A stretch of DNA of 64,000 nucleotides from SXOA01 sp046153945 (GTDB taxonomy: Bacteria > Planctomycetota > Planctomycetia > Pirellulales > Pirellulaceae), in NCBI GenBank assembly GCA_046153945.1, contig JBJXFF010000172.1, positions 1 to 64,000 on the forward strand, in the 5' to 3' direction. The notes under the pieces were generated by a model. The model saw only the letters and a list, made by a program, of their open reading frames with translations, did no database searches and was not told the origin of the DNA. The translations under genes and the position numbers were made by a program. How positions within the stretch are numbered: the stretch's first letter is position 1; each line of letters starts with the position of its first letter. This document shows, piece by piece, positions 8,038-17,411 of the stretch.

Positions 8038-9312
8038 TTATCTTCCATACTGCGGCTGTTGGATGCCGATGATAAGTTTGTCGCCGGGCTGGAGGCTGCC
8101 GGAGACCATTTCGGTGAACTGACTGTCGGTGAGGCCGATGGTGACTTCGACGGCTTTAAGGAGATCGCCTTCTTGCACCCAAACGTGGCGGCGGTTTCGT
8201 TCGCGGCGGTTTTCCGCCCGTTCTTCGGCGGAGAGGGTCGTTTCGCTTTGCTGGGCTTCCTGAGCATCGTCCTTCACGGCTGTCCCTTCCAGGATGGGAA
8301 CATCCTCTTTCCGCACCTGTTTGGGACTGGGATAGAATCGCAGGGCGGCGTTCGGAATTTTTACGACATCCTTCCGCTCATCCACTTGAAACGAGATCGC
8401 CGCGGTCATCCCCGGCAGCAGCTTAAGATCTGGGTTGGCCGTTTTCACGATCACGGGATAAGTGACAACATTTTGCGTGGTCGTCGCATTCATCCGCACC
8501 TGGTCAATCACGCCACGGAACAGTTCGTCGTGAGCATCCACCGTGAAGCTCACCGGATATTTCTTTTCCTGTGCCGACTGAATCCGTCCGATGTCCGCCT
8601 CATCGACAGCGGCGTGGATATGCATCTCTTCCCGCATGCCCACCCCGATCTCGAACAACTCCGGCGCTTGAAATTGCGACGCCAGCATTGAACCGGGCTC
8701 GACTTTGCGACTAATGACAATGCCGTCCTTGGGGGCTTTAATTAAGGTATAGTCCCTTTGAGTTTCCGAGTATTTGAGCGATTCAAAAGCCTGCATGGCG
8801 GAAGCTGACGCCACGGTGAGTTGGGCATCGAGTGACATGCGGGCGAATTTGAACTTGTCCATTTCCGCCTGGGCGATGAAGGTCTTGTCCTCCGCGCGCA
8901 GATCCAGGGCTCGCCGCTCATCGTTGATGGCTTGCTGGAGTTGGGCCTTGACCCGCATCACGTCCGCCATCCGAGAGTCATAACTCGCTTTGTCCCGATT
9001 GACGTTGGCGATGTAAATGGTGGGGTCGATCTCCGCCAAAATCTGGTCGGCTTTCACTGCGTCATTGAAATTGGGGAGTTTCCGCGTCGCCAGCAGCGGC
9101 CCGGAGACAAACGATCCGATCACGATCTTCTCCATCGGTTTGACCGTCCCCGTGGAGTTGACGACGGCGACAATCCCCCCTTTTTCCACCTCTATCGTCC
9201 GCCACTTGGTGCGGGTCACGATCTTCCAGTACTGAGCGCCGCCGTAAAGCGCGGGGACTGCCAGGCCAACAAGAATGCCAACTACCAGTAGAATTCGGAG
9301 CAGAGTCTTCAT
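8038..9312 (-). CDS. MacA/HlyD-type periplasmic adaptor subunit
   Basis: 424 residues. An N-terminal membrane anchor (ILLVVGILVGLAVPALYGG) is followed by a split lipoyl-like domain (VNSTGTVKPMEKIVIGSFVSG and, after the hairpin, IKAPKDGIVISRKVEPGSM), an alpha-helical hairpin between them (about 110-200), and beta-barrel and membrane-proximal domains. This is the membrane fusion protein of a MacAB-TolC-like efflux pump, which links the inner-membrane ABC transporter to an outer-membrane channel. A charged linker (EEAQQSETTLSAEERAENR) interrupts the C-terminal part. It is the first gene of the minus-strand unit with the permease; the ATPase and TolC genes diverge from it. Confidence 0.92.
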   Translation of the reverse strand: MKTLLRILLVVGILVGLAVPALYGGAQYWKIVTRTKWRTIEVEKGGIVAVVNSTGTVKPMEKIVIGSFVSGPLLATRKLPNFNDAVKADQILAEIDPTIYIANVNRDKASYDSRMADVMRVKAQLQQAINDERRALDLRAEDKTFIAQAEMDKFKFARMSLDAQLTVASASAMQAFESLKYSETQRDYTLIKAPKDGIVISRKVEPGSMLASQFQAPELFEIGVGMREEMHIHAAVDEADIGRIQSAQEKKYPVSFTVDAHDELFRGVIDQVRMNATTTQNVVTYPVIVKTANPDLKLLPGMTAAISFQVDERKDVVKIPNAALRFYPSPKQVRKEDVPILEGTAVKDDAQEAQQSETTLSAEERAENRRERNRRHVWVQEGDLLKAVEVTIGLTDSQFTEMVSGSLQPGDKLIIGIQQPQYGR

Positions 9313-9451
9313 GCCGCTTGTAAACTAAAAGGGTATTCTGCACACTCCGTGTGCCAGCACGTCCGCCCTGGGTCTGAGCGGACTACCATGGATTCGCTGG
9401 AAACAAGTCCTTATTTCTACCATAACTATCGATCCCTGCCGGAGTAAGAGC

Positions 9452-10234
9452 GTGCCGCTCATCGAAATTCAGAAGATTATTAAGACCTACGACCTCGGCG
9501 AGGTCAAAGTCGAGGCCCTGAAAGAGACGAATCTCTCGATTGAGCAAGGAGAATACGTCGCCCTCATCGGACCGAGCGGCAGCGGGAAGAGCACCCTGAT
9601 GAATACGCTGGGGTGTCTCGACCGGCCAACCAGCGGCAGTTACAAGCTCACCGGGGTGGAAGTGGCCAATATGTCGGCTGCCGACAGGGCGCGGATTCGC
9701 AACCAGCGGATTGGGTTCGTGTTTCAGAATTTTAACTTGCTGGCTCGAACGACCGCCCTGGAAAACGTGGAGTTGCCCCTTTTATATTCGAAAGGAATTA
9801 CGGCAGCCCAGCGGCACCGGCGGGCCAAAGAAAAGCTAGCACTGGTTGGTCTGGCGGACCGGATGGACCACCACCCCAGTCAACTCTCCGGCGGCCAGCA
9901 GCAGCGGGTGGCAATTGCCCGGGCCCTGGTCAACGAACCGGCGATTCTTCTGGGCGATGAGCCGACCGGCAACCTCGACTCCAAAACGAGCCGCGAAGTG
10001 ATCGCCATGTTTCGCGAGTTAAATGAAAAAGCAGGATTAACGGTAATTTTGGTGACCCACGATCAAAACGTCGCCAAGAACGCCCGTCGTATCGTGGTCC
10101 TCCGGGACGGCAACATCGTGCAGGACACCGCAGACTTTAACCAGGCCATCCAGGCATTACAGGCAGAATTGCCAGAAGAACCGATACAAGCGGAAGCAGC
10201 GGAAGTACCGTCAAGCGAAACAAATCCGCGCTGA
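9452..10234 (+). CDS. MacB/LolD-type ABC transporter ATP-binding protein
   Basis: 260 residues from a GTG start at 9452, supported by GGAG 8 bases upstream and by the normal N-terminus (PLIEIQKIIKTYDLGEVKVEAL). It has Walker A GPSGSGKST, Q-loop VFQNFNLLA, signature LSGGQQQRVAIARAL, Walker B ILLGDEPTGNLD and the H-loop VTHD. The NLDSKTS motif is typical of the MacB/LolD group. It should energise the permease encoded at 6696. The C-terminal 30 residues are a Glu/Ala-rich tail. The outer-membrane channel gene follows 46 bases downstream. Confidence 0.94.
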   Translation: MPLIEIQKIIKTYDLGEVKVEALKETNLSIEQGEYVALIGPSGSGKSTLMNTLGCLDRPTSGSYKLTGVEVANMSAADRARIRNQRIGFVFQNFNLLARTTALENVELPLLYSKGITAAQRHRRAKEKLALVGLADRMDHHPSQLSGGQQQRVAIARALVNEPAILLGDEPTGNLDSKTSREVIAMFRELNEKAGLTVILVTHDQNVAKNARRIVVLRDGNIVQDTADFNQAIQALQAELPEEPIQAEAAEVPSSETNPR

Positions 10235-10280
10235 ACGGATATGCCGGAAGAATCGTTCCAGGCGGACCGAACAATCCAGT

Positions 10281-12383
10281 ATGGAAATCGGCACGATCCA
10301 CAAGGTTGTGACCAGCGCGCTCTTACTCTTTGCGCTGCCGCTAGGTCTTGCGCTGACGGCAAAGTCTGCCAGCGCTCAGCTATCATCGAAGCAGCATCTG
10401 CTGCCACCGACCTATTTTCCCGAGCAGCGGAACATACAGGTCCGGGATCCTTCGCAGCTTCCCAGATATGACCTGCCGGATTCGCCCGCTCCTCCCACGG
10501 TGGTGAACCGCTCCCAGGATCTGGAGCCGATTTACATTACGCTGGATGATGCCATTCGCATCTGTCTGGCGAATGATCGCGTGGTGCGAATCCTGGCGGG
10601 GAACACGGCCGTCGCCAGCGGCAGCACGATCTATGATGCGGCATTGACGAATACGAGCATCGACACGGCCAATGCCCGGTTCGACCCGACGGTGACTGTC
10701 AACCAGAGTTTCAACCGTTCTGAGAATCCAGTTGCGGTTCCCGATCCGCTCGACCCGACAAATCGCTCGCTCATCACCGGAACTGCCAATCAGAATTACA
10801 ACCTCGGCGTCGGAGTCACCAAACAAAACGCGTTTGGCGGAACCGCTGGCCTGAATGTCTTAGCCGACTCAAACCGTCTGTCCCCCGGCAATTTTACCCT
10901 TAACCCGTCTCGCCCCGCATCGGCAGCTTTGAGCTACACCCAGCCCTTGCTGCAAGGTGGCCGTCTCGCGCCGAATCTCGCGCCGATCATGCTGGCGCGG
11001 ATTGACACCGAACGCTCGTATTTCCAACTCAAAGATTCCTTGCAAGAGCAGGTTCGCGGCGTCATCGAAGGCTATTGGAATCTCGTCTTTGCCCGGACCG
11101 ATGTTTGGGCTCGCCGGCAACAGGTTAATCAGCTCCAGTACAGCTTGCGTCTGGAACGAGCGAATTTTAAATTTGGCATTGGAAATATATCGACTGTCCT
11201 TCAGCTTGAGGTCGCCGAAGCCAACGCCCTCGCCAACCTGGTTTCTTCCGAAGCCAACGTCTTGCAGCGCGAAGCGGCGCTGCGGAATTTGCTGGGAATT
11301 CCCCCTTCCAACAATTCGGTCTACGTGCCGGTCACGCCCCCTATCGCGGACCAATTTGTAGCCGACTGGCAAAGCGTTGTGCAAATCGCCCAGGAGCGGC
11401 GTCCCGATCTGGTCGAACTCAAGCTCATCCTCGAAGCGGATAATCAGCTCTTGATTCAGGCGAATAATAACGCCCTGCCGCGGCTGGATGCAGTGGCCCT
11501 CTATCGCTGGAACGGATTGGAGGGTGAGATGCCCAACGGCACCACTCTAAGAAGCGGCCCAGGACAATTCACGGATTGGACGATGGGGATCAATTTTTCG
11601 GTTCCCATCGGCTTGCGGGCCGGCCGCGCCGGGCTTCGTCGCGTAGAACTCCTCATCGCGCGGGACCGGGCGAATCTGGACCAAGGGATGCACGCCACGG
11701 TCCATAACCTGGCGACGAATGTCCGCTCCCTCGATCAAGCGTATAAGAGCTACGTGGCGTTCAAAGAGGCCCATACCGCAGCCAAGGAGAATCTTAGGTA
11801 TCAGAGTGCAAGAGTGCGCAATGGGCAAGAAATCCCAATCGTCTATCTTCAAGCGCTTGCCGATTGGGGCAATACGATCAGTGGAGAAGCCAACGCGTTG
11901 GCGCAGTACAACACGCAACTTGCAAATCTGGAACGCCAGACAGGGACGATTCTGGAGACGCATGGTATCTATCTTTATGAGGAGCGTTACGGCTCTATCG
12001 GCCCACTGGGGCGATTTGCCGACCCGGTCTGCTATCCGGAAAGCAACCAGCCGACTCCCAATGACGAACGGTACGGCAGCAGCGACAGTCCTTCGGAAGA
12101 CTCTTTTAACCTTCAGGAAGAATCTGCTAACCTTCAATTGCGCGGCAATTTGCCCCGACGCTTGCCTACTGCAGAACCGAGCCAGGAACAGCCTTCCGCT
12201 CCTGCTCCTGATCCCTTGCCCGCCCCAAGTCCCATTCCTCCGTCGACTTCCACTCTGGCTGAGCCGGACACTGAGGTCCGCCAGGCTTCAGCAGTTCGGA
12301 GACTTCCGATGGTGACTCCGCCAACAACCAAAAAGCCGCTGACTAGCTACTTGCCGAGCTTTTTGCCGAAGCGAAAAAAGTAG
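10281..12383 (+). CDS. TolC-family outer membrane efflux channel
   Basis: 700 residues. Signal peptide at 1-33 (LFALPLGLALTAKSASA). It carries the outer-membrane efflux protein repeats: coiled-coil helices such as LQEQVRGVIEGYWNLVFARTDV and LEVAEANALANLVSSEAN, and strands near SAALSYTQPLLQGG and TMGINFSVPIGLRAGRA. TolC proteins are usually 430-500 residues; this one has an extra N-terminal segment and about 110 residues of Pro/Ser-rich C-terminus (SQEQPSAPAPDPLPAPSPIP), a common planctomycete embellishment. With the ATPase, adaptor and permease it completes a tripartite efflux pump. Confidence 0.92.
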   Translation: MEIGTIHKVVTSALLLFALPLGLALTAKSASAQLSSKQHLLPPTYFPEQRNIQVRDPSQLPRYDLPDSPAPPTVVNRSQDLEPIYITLDDAIRICLANDRVVRILAGNTAVASGSTIYDAALTNTSIDTANARFDPTVTVNQSFNRSENPVAVPDPLDPTNRSLITGTANQNYNLGVGVTKQNAFGGTAGLNVLADSNRLSPGNFTLNPSRPASAALSYTQPLLQGGRLAPNLAPIMLARIDTERSYFQLKDSLQEQVRGVIEGYWNLVFARTDVWARRQQVNQLQYSLRLERANFKFGIGNISTVLQLEVAEANALANLVSSEANVLQREAALRNLLGIPPSNNSVYVPVTPPIADQFVADWQSVVQIAQERRPDLVELKLILEADNQLLIQANNNALPRLDAVALYRWNGLEGEMPNGTTLRSGPGQFTDWTMGINFSVPIGLRAGRAGLRRVELLIARDRANLDQGMHATVHNLATNVRSLDQAYKSYVAFKEAHTAAKENLRYQSARVRNGQEIPIVYLQALADWGNTISGEANALAQYNTQLANLERQTGTILETHGIYLYEERYGSIGPLGRFADPVCYPESNQPTPNDERYGSSDSPSEDSFNLQEESANLQLRGNLPRRLPTAEPSQEQPSAPAPDPLPAPSPIPPSTSTLAEPDTEVRQASAVRRLPMVTPPTTKKPLTSYLPSFLPKRKK

Positions 12384-12466
12384 GGTGTCGTGCATAATCA
12401 TCGGGTTTGCCCGACTTTCTTCCGGCACGGATTTTTCTTTCGCAGTTCTTAGCGTACTGTGAAGGG

Positions 12467-13168
12467 ATGGAACTTCTCCCCCGCCTCTCTCAAAACCTCG
12501 CCCATGTCCGCGGCCAGATGGCGGCAGCGGCTGTTCGCGCGGGTCGCCGGCCCGAGGAAGTGCGACTGGTGGGTGTGACGAAGTACGTGGATGTCGAGAC
12601 CGCCCGGGCACTCTTCCATGCCGGCCTGCACGACCTGGCCGAAAGCCGGCCGCAGGAATTGTGGAAAAAAGCGGAAGCGCTGCAGGACTTGCCGATTCGC
12701 TGGCACCTCATCGGAAACTTGCAGCGGAACAAAGTGGAGCGGACGCTGCCGCACGTCTCGCTGCTCCACAGCGGCGACAGCCTGCGGCTGCTCGCAGCGG
12801 CCAGCGCGACAGCGGTGAAACAGGGGCGAGTCATGGAGACGCTGCTGGAAGTGAACATCAGTGGCGACGAGACCAAACACGGCTTCCGCCCCGACGAACT
12901 GCGACCGCTGCTCTCGCCAATTGGCCAACTTCCGGGCCTGAAGATCCGCGGCCTGATGACAATGGCGGCGTTGGAAGGAGGAAGCGCCCGAGCGAGGCGG
13001 GACTTCGCGGCTCTGCGAGAGCTGCGCGATTCGCTTCGTGCCGAATGTCCACCGCAAATCGACCTGACCGAACTCTCGATGGGCATGAGCGGCGACTTCG
13101 TCGAGGCGATTGAGGAAGGCGCCACCATCATCCGCGTCGGCTCCGCCTTATTTGAAGGACTGGAGTGA
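12467..13168 (+). CDS. YggS family pyridoxal 5'-phosphate homeostasis protein
   Basis: 233 residues from the ATG at 12467 (MELLPRLSQNLAHVRGQM); a longer frame upstream lacks family similarity. It is a single-domain TIM barrel like alanine racemase's N-domain. The PLP-binding Lys is K39 in LVGVTKY, and other landmarks are the GNLQRNK stretch, LLEVNISGDETKHGF and ELSMGMSGDFVEAI. The family binds PLP and keeps its level in balance, with no known reaction. The next gene, yggU, starts 8 bases after its stop, a neighbourhood also seen in other bacteria. Confidence 0.94.
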   Translation: MELLPRLSQNLAHVRGQMAAAAVRAGRRPEEVRLVGVTKYVDVETARALFHAGLHDLAESRPQELWKKAEALQDLPIRWHLIGNLQRNKVERTLPHVSLLHSGDSLRLLAAASATAVKQGRVMETLLEVNISGDETKHGFRPDELRPLLSPIGQLPGLKIRGLMTMAALEGGSARARRDFAALRELRDSLRAECPPQIDLTELSMGMSGDFVEAIEEGATIIRVGSALFEGLE

Positions 13169-13175
13169 AACCGGC

Positions 13176-13475
13176 ATGATCGAATTATCTGACCATGCCG
13201 AAGGAGTTATCCTTCCCGTCCGTGCGCTCGCCGGCGCCAGCAAGAACGGCATCCGCGGCGAGCAGAACGGAATGCTCAAGGTCGGCGTGACCCAAATCGC
13301 CGAAAAGGGAAAGGCCAACAAGGCTCTCGCGGAGACAATCGCCAAGGGTCTGGGGCTCAAAAAATCCCAAGTCGAACTGCTTTCCGGCGAAACTCAGCCC
13401 CAAAAGAAATTCCTAATCCGCGACCTCAGCCGCGATGAGCTTCAGCAGCGGATTGCTGAAGCAATGTTGAAATAG
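13176..13475 (+). CDS. YggU/DUF167 family protein
   Basis: 99 residues from the ATG at 13176, preceded by GGAG that overlaps the end of yggS. It shows the DUF167 pattern: VRALAGASKNGI, then LKVGVTQIAEKGKANKALAETIAKGL, then VELLSGETQPQKKFLI. Molecular role unknown; it is a small alpha/beta protein often coded beside yggS. The frame runs without a gap, past its TAG, into a kinase remnant in the same frame (13476-13709). Confidence 0.9.
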   Translation: MIELSDHAEGVILPVRALAGASKNGIRGEQNGMLKVGVTQIAEKGKANKALAETIAKGLGLKKSQVELLSGETQPQKKFLIRDLSRDELQQRIAEAMLK

Positions 13476-13709
13476 ACTCTCCTGCCCGCCACCAACACCA
13501 TCCGCCAAACGCGGGCCAAATTGATCGACCTCTGCGCCGATTACGGAGCCCGGATCGAGATCATCTACCTCGAACCCCCGCTCCCCCAACTCCTGGACCA
13601 AAACCGCAACCGCCCCACCCCCGTCCCCGAGTCCATCATCCACCGGCTGCTGGATAAGCTGGATCCGCCGACGCGGGTGGAAGGACATGCGGTCAGGTTG
13701 GTGGGGTGA
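13476..13709 (+). pseudogene. C-terminal remnant of a P-loop kinase-like ATPase
   Basis: Starting at the codon after the yggU stop and in the same frame, 77 codons read TLLPATNTIRQTRAKLIDLC, DYGARIEIIYLEPPL, LLDQNRNRPTPVPESIIHRL and so on, to a TGA. This matches, from memory of the family, the tail of predicted polynucleotide-kinase-like ATPases (pattern NATN..R..R..LIDL..DY.A.IEIVYLE). There is no start codon or Walker A, so it is a gene remnant. An ATT or ATG-like start near 13521 would give only a 62-residue piece. Confidence 0.6.
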
Positions 13710-13712
13710 TGC

Positions 13713-13770
13713 GCTGGAGTCCCGCCTTTAGGCGGCTCATTGTTCCGCCGAAAAGCGGGACTCCAGCAAC
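13713..13770. repeat. GGAGTCCCGCC hairpin repeat, both arms
   Basis: GCTGGAGTCCCGCCTTTAGG and, after a short loop, CCGCCGAAAAGCGGGACTCCAGC form an inverted pair. It lies between the kinase remnant and the helicase gene. It is the most complete copy of the family also found at 260-282 and 44481-44546. Confidence 0.75.
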
Positions 13771-13858
13771 CATAGACGGACGGTCGAGTCTCGTGGATTT
13801 GCGTATATAATTCACTCTTCGCTTCCGCGACCACCCGCGGAGAACTATGTCAAAGTAG

Positions 13859-16846
13859 ATGGTGAGCTTTCTTGGCATGCCTACACCCGGTCCTACCTAT
13901 CTCGAAGGGACTTTCGAGTACATCGAAGCGAAGATTCGCCGGGAGGCGGATGGAAACTCCTTTGGCGGCGACTTTGAATGGCTGTGCCGCTGGTTCTTGG
14001 AAAACGCTCCCCGGTATCGAGGTCAGTTCGACAAAATCTGGCACTGGAAAGATTGGCCAGAACGGTGGGGGCCTGATTCGGGCATCGACCTCGTAGCTCG
14101 GACGCGGACGGGCGAGCTGTGGGCCATTCAGGCCAAGGCGGATCATCCCGACCGGGCGATTCCCAAGCGAGAAATCGACTCGTTCCTGTCCGAATCGAAC
14201 CGTCCGCAGTTCGCCTATCGACTGCTCATGGCCACGACGGACGACATTGGGGCCACGGCTCGCCGGACGCTGCATGGTCAAGAGAAGCCGGTGGGGCTGG
14301 TCCTGCGCGGCCATTTTCTGACGGAAGCAGTCCAGTGGCCCAAACAGATTCGGGGAACGGGCGCGCGGTTGTTGCTCTCTGAGCCGCGCCCTCACCAACG
14401 GACGGCGATTGATGCCGTGGTCACGGGTTTTCGCGACCATGACCGAGGCCGCCTCATCATGGCTTGCGGAACGGGCAAAACGCTGACAGCACTTTGGATT
14501 GCCGAGCACTTGAAGAGTTCGCTTTCGCTAGTCCTTGTCCCGTCGCTCTCCCTGGTCCAGCAAAACCTAGCCGAGTGGGGTCGTCACTCCGCCAGGGATT
14601 TCGACACGCTCGTTGTCTGCTCCGACGAGTCGGTCGCAGAGCGCCATGAAGACACCACCGTTCAATCGGCTGCCGACCTTGGGGTGAAGGTCACGACCGA
14701 TGCTGCGGAGATTCGGCACTTTCTCGGGCAACGAAGAAAGCGCCCAGCCGTCGTGTTCGCCACCTACCAGTCGTCCGACCGCATCGCGAACGCGCAGACC
14801 GGAAAGGCCAAGCCGTTTGATTTGGCGATTTGCGACGAAGCACACCGTTTGGCCGGGCATGCCGAGGGACTGTTCGCCACCGTCTTGGATGGCAAGAAGA
14901 TCAAGGCTCGCAAGCGGCTGTTCATGACGGCCACGCCGCGGTACTTCAAGGAGCACGTCAAGAAGCGAGCGGCTGAACTGGAATTTGAGCTCGTCTCGAT
15001 GGACGACGAGCACGCCTTCGGTCCAGAGTTCCATGTCCTCACCTTCCACGAAGCCATCAGCGCCAACCCGCCGCTCTTGACCGATTATCAGGTCGTCGTG
15101 ATCGGAGTCACCGATCGGGAAGCCAAGGCGTGGGTTGACGAGGCCCGTTTGGTCCGGACAGCCAACGGACTGAGGACCGACGCCCGGACACTGGCAGCGC
15201 AGATTGGCCTGGCCAAGGCGATGAAGAAATACGACCTGCGGAAGCTCATCACGTTCCATTCGTCGGTGGCGAAGGCCGCACGGTTCGTTGATGCCACACA
15301 ACAGGACTCCTTGCCGGGAGTGATTCCTCATCTAACGCGGTCGGCCCGCCCTTCGGGCAAACTTTGGACGAAACACATCTCGGGACACACACCCGCGGGA
15401 CAACGTGCCACCTTGCTGAAAGGGCTGGGCAGCCTCTCGGGCGACACGCGGGGCATCCTTTCCAACTGCGCCTGCCTGGGTGAAGGGGTCGATGTTCCGG
15501 TCCTCGATGGCGTGGCGTTCATTGACCCCAAGCGGTCGATGGTGGACATCATTCAGGCTGTCGGACGTGTAATACGCAAAGCCGAAGGCAAACAGATCGG
15601 CACCATCGTGATCCCTGTCTTCATCGACGAAACCGAAGACGCCGACAATGTCCTCTCGCAGTCAGCCTTCGAGCCAGTCTGGCAGGTCCTCAAAGCATTG
15701 CGCGCCCATGACCGGCGCCTGGCGGACGAGCTGGATCAACTGCGTCTGTCGTTGGGACCACGGTCAAAGTCTGGCGGCCGAATCAATCTGCCCGAGAACA
15801 TCCATTTGGATGTTCCCCGGCTCCTTCTGCATGACTTCGAGCAGGCGTTCTTCGTCCGAACGGTTGAGCAGACAACCGATAGGCCAAAGTTGACCGTCGA
15901 GCAGATTCTTGCGTGGGCGGATGCCCATTTCCAACGCGAAGGAGAATGGCCAACTACCAATTCTGGGCTCGTACACGGTGTGCCTCATGAAACCTGGCCC
16001 AATATCAACACGCTCTTAGTCAAGGGTCTTCGTGGACTTCCCGGTGGATCTTCAATAGCCCAGCTACTAAAGATTCATCGTGGTAAACGTAATCGGCTGG
16101 ATTTGCCGCGCCTGACTATTGAGAACATTCTCAAGTGGGCAGATGACCATCAGCAAATCACAGGTGAGTGGCCGAAGAAAGACTCGGGCTCAATTCTTGA
16201 CGCTCCAGAAGAAACCTGGAGTGCAGTTAATTCCGCTCTGATTGCCGGAATACGGGGCCTCTCCGGTGGTTCATCGTTGCCGAAACTGCTAGATCAGAAC
16301 CGGAAAGTACGCAACGTAGGGGAACTTCCACAGCTAACAGTGGATCAGGTTTTAGCGTGGGCCGATGAGCATCACCAATCTACCGGCGAATGGCCAAACC
16401 AAAAATCCGGCCCTTTGAATGGAGTGCAAGGTGAAACATGGGCCAAGCTAAATAATGCTCTACATGAAGGACTCCGTGGACTCCCTAGCGGAACTTCGAT
16501 CGTCCAAATACTTAAGATTCATCGAAGTAGACGTAACCAGAAGGATTTGCCGTGTTTGACCGCCGAGATCATTCTCGTATGGGCTGATGAACATCACCAA
16601 CGCACCGGCGATTGGCCCAAGAAAAGTGCGGGCCCAATACACGACGCTCCTGAAGAAACTTGGAGTGCAATCAATGCAGCTCTAATCTCGGGCCTTCGCG
16701 GACTTCGTCGGGGATCATCTTTGGCGAGATTGCTTGCCAAACACCGTGGTGTCCGAAATCAAAGGGACTTACCGCCGCTGACAATAACTCAAATACTCGC
16801 ATTGGCCGACGCTCACTATGGGCTTTTCGGAGAATGGCCGAACTAA
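13859..16846 (+). CDS. PD-(D/E)XK nuclease - SF2 helicase with 74-residue repeats (ends at an in-frame TAA)
   Basis: 995 codons to a TAA at 16844. N-terminal Mrr-like nuclease domain: GIDLVA with D77 and the QAK triplet at 91-93, a D...QxK active site. SF2 helicase follows: motif I GTGKT at 204-208, DEAH at 326-329, motif III TATPR, motif VI QAVGRVIRKAEGK. From residue 678, repeats of 74 residues begin (LTVEQILAWAD..GEWP..SG..ETW..L..G.RGLPGGSS..LL..R..RN). Four are complete and the fifth is cut at GEWPN by the TAA. The same frame continues open to 17422. The layout suggests a DNA-acting restriction or defence enzyme; the repeats may bind nucleic acid. That role is inference. The start at 13859 has no strong ribosome binding site; M at 13877 is an alternative. 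Confidence 0.85.
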   Translation: MVSFLGMPTPGPTYLEGTFEYIEAKIRREADGNSFGGDFEWLCRWFLENAPRYRGQFDKIWHWKDWPERWGPDSGIDLVARTRTGELWAIQAKADHPDRAIPKREIDSFLSESNRPQFAYRLLMATTDDIGATARRTLHGQEKPVGLVLRGHFLTEAVQWPKQIRGTGARLLLSEPRPHQRTAIDAVVTGFRDHDRGRLIMACGTGKTLTALWIAEHLKSSLSLVLVPSLSLVQQNLAEWGRHSARDFDTLVVCSDESVAERHEDTTVQSAADLGVKVTTDAAEIRHFLGQRRKRPAVVFATYQSSDRIANAQTGKAKPFDLAICDEAHRLAGHAEGLFATVLDGKKIKARKRLFMTATPRYFKEHVKKRAAELEFELVSMDDEHAFGPEFHVLTFHEAISANPPLLTDYQVVVIGVTDREAKAWVDEARLVRTANGLRTDARTLAAQIGLAKAMKKYDLRKLITFHSSVAKAARFVDATQQDSLPGVIPHLTRSARPSGKLWTKHISGHTPAGQRATLLKGLGSLSGDTRGILSNCACLGEGVDVPVLDGVAFIDPKRSMVDIIQAVGRVIRKAEGKQIGTIVIPVFIDETEDADNVLSQSAFEPVWQVLKALRAHDRRLADELDQLRLSLGPRSKSGGRINLPENIHLDVPRLLLHDFEQAFFVRTVEQTTDRPKLTVEQILAWADAHFQREGEWPTTNSGLVHGVPHETWPNINTLLVKGLRGLPGGSSIAQLLKIHRGKRNRLDLPRLTIENILKWADDHQQITGEWPKKDSGSILDAPEETWSAVNSALIAGIRGLSGGSSLPKLLDQNRKVRNVGELPQLTVDQVLAWADEHHQSTGEWPNQKSGPLNGVQGETWAKLNNALHEGLRGLPSGTSIVQILKIHRSRRNQKDLPCLTAEIILVWADEHHQRTGDWPKKSAGPIHDAPEETWSAINAALISGLRGLRRGSSLARLLAKHRGVRNQRDLPPLTITQILALADAHYGLFGEWPN

Positions 16847-17411
16847 GACTCGGGGCCAGTTGGCGGTGAAAGGGACATAACTTGGAAGGCCGTTAATCTC
16901 GCGTTGTTCAATGGTGGGCGAGGTCTCCCGGGTGGTTCATCACTGGCTAAATTACTGTCTGAACAACGTGGTGTGCGAAACCGCATGGATTTGTCAACCT
17001 TGACCGTTGATCAAATCTTGGCCTGGGCTGACGAATACAATAGGCGCGTTGGAGCGTGGCCAAGAGTCAAGTCCGGACCGATTTCTGGCACTAATGAAGA
17101 AACTTGGGGCGGGATCGAGCAGGCTTTGAAAACTGGCCGCCGCGGCCTGTCCGGTGGTTCAAGCTTGGCAAAGTTGCTTGCGGATAATCGCGGTGTTCGC
17201 AATCCTAAAGACCTACCGGACGTGACTATCGAGCAAATTCTGGCCTGGGCTGAGAGACACTATGAACGCACGGGTGAATGGCCCACTCAATACTCGGGAG
17301 CTATCGATCAGGTTCCCGGTGAAAGTTGGCCAGGGCTCAATTCGGCTTTGAACAGAGGCCGCCGCGGGCTTCCATGCGGCTCGTCGTTGGCCAAACTACG
17401 ACATCTATATA
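15890..17411 (+). repeat. Seven tandem 222-base protein-coding repeats
   Basis: Seven units of 74 codons start at 15890 and continue across the TAA at 16844. The seventh is cut short at its end. Constant positions are ILAWAD, G.WP, SG, ETW, AL..G.RGL, GGSS.A.LL and RG.RN. Positions between WP and ETW vary most. DNA identity between units is visibly lower than protein identity, so the array is old rather than a recent expansion. Confidence 0.85.
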
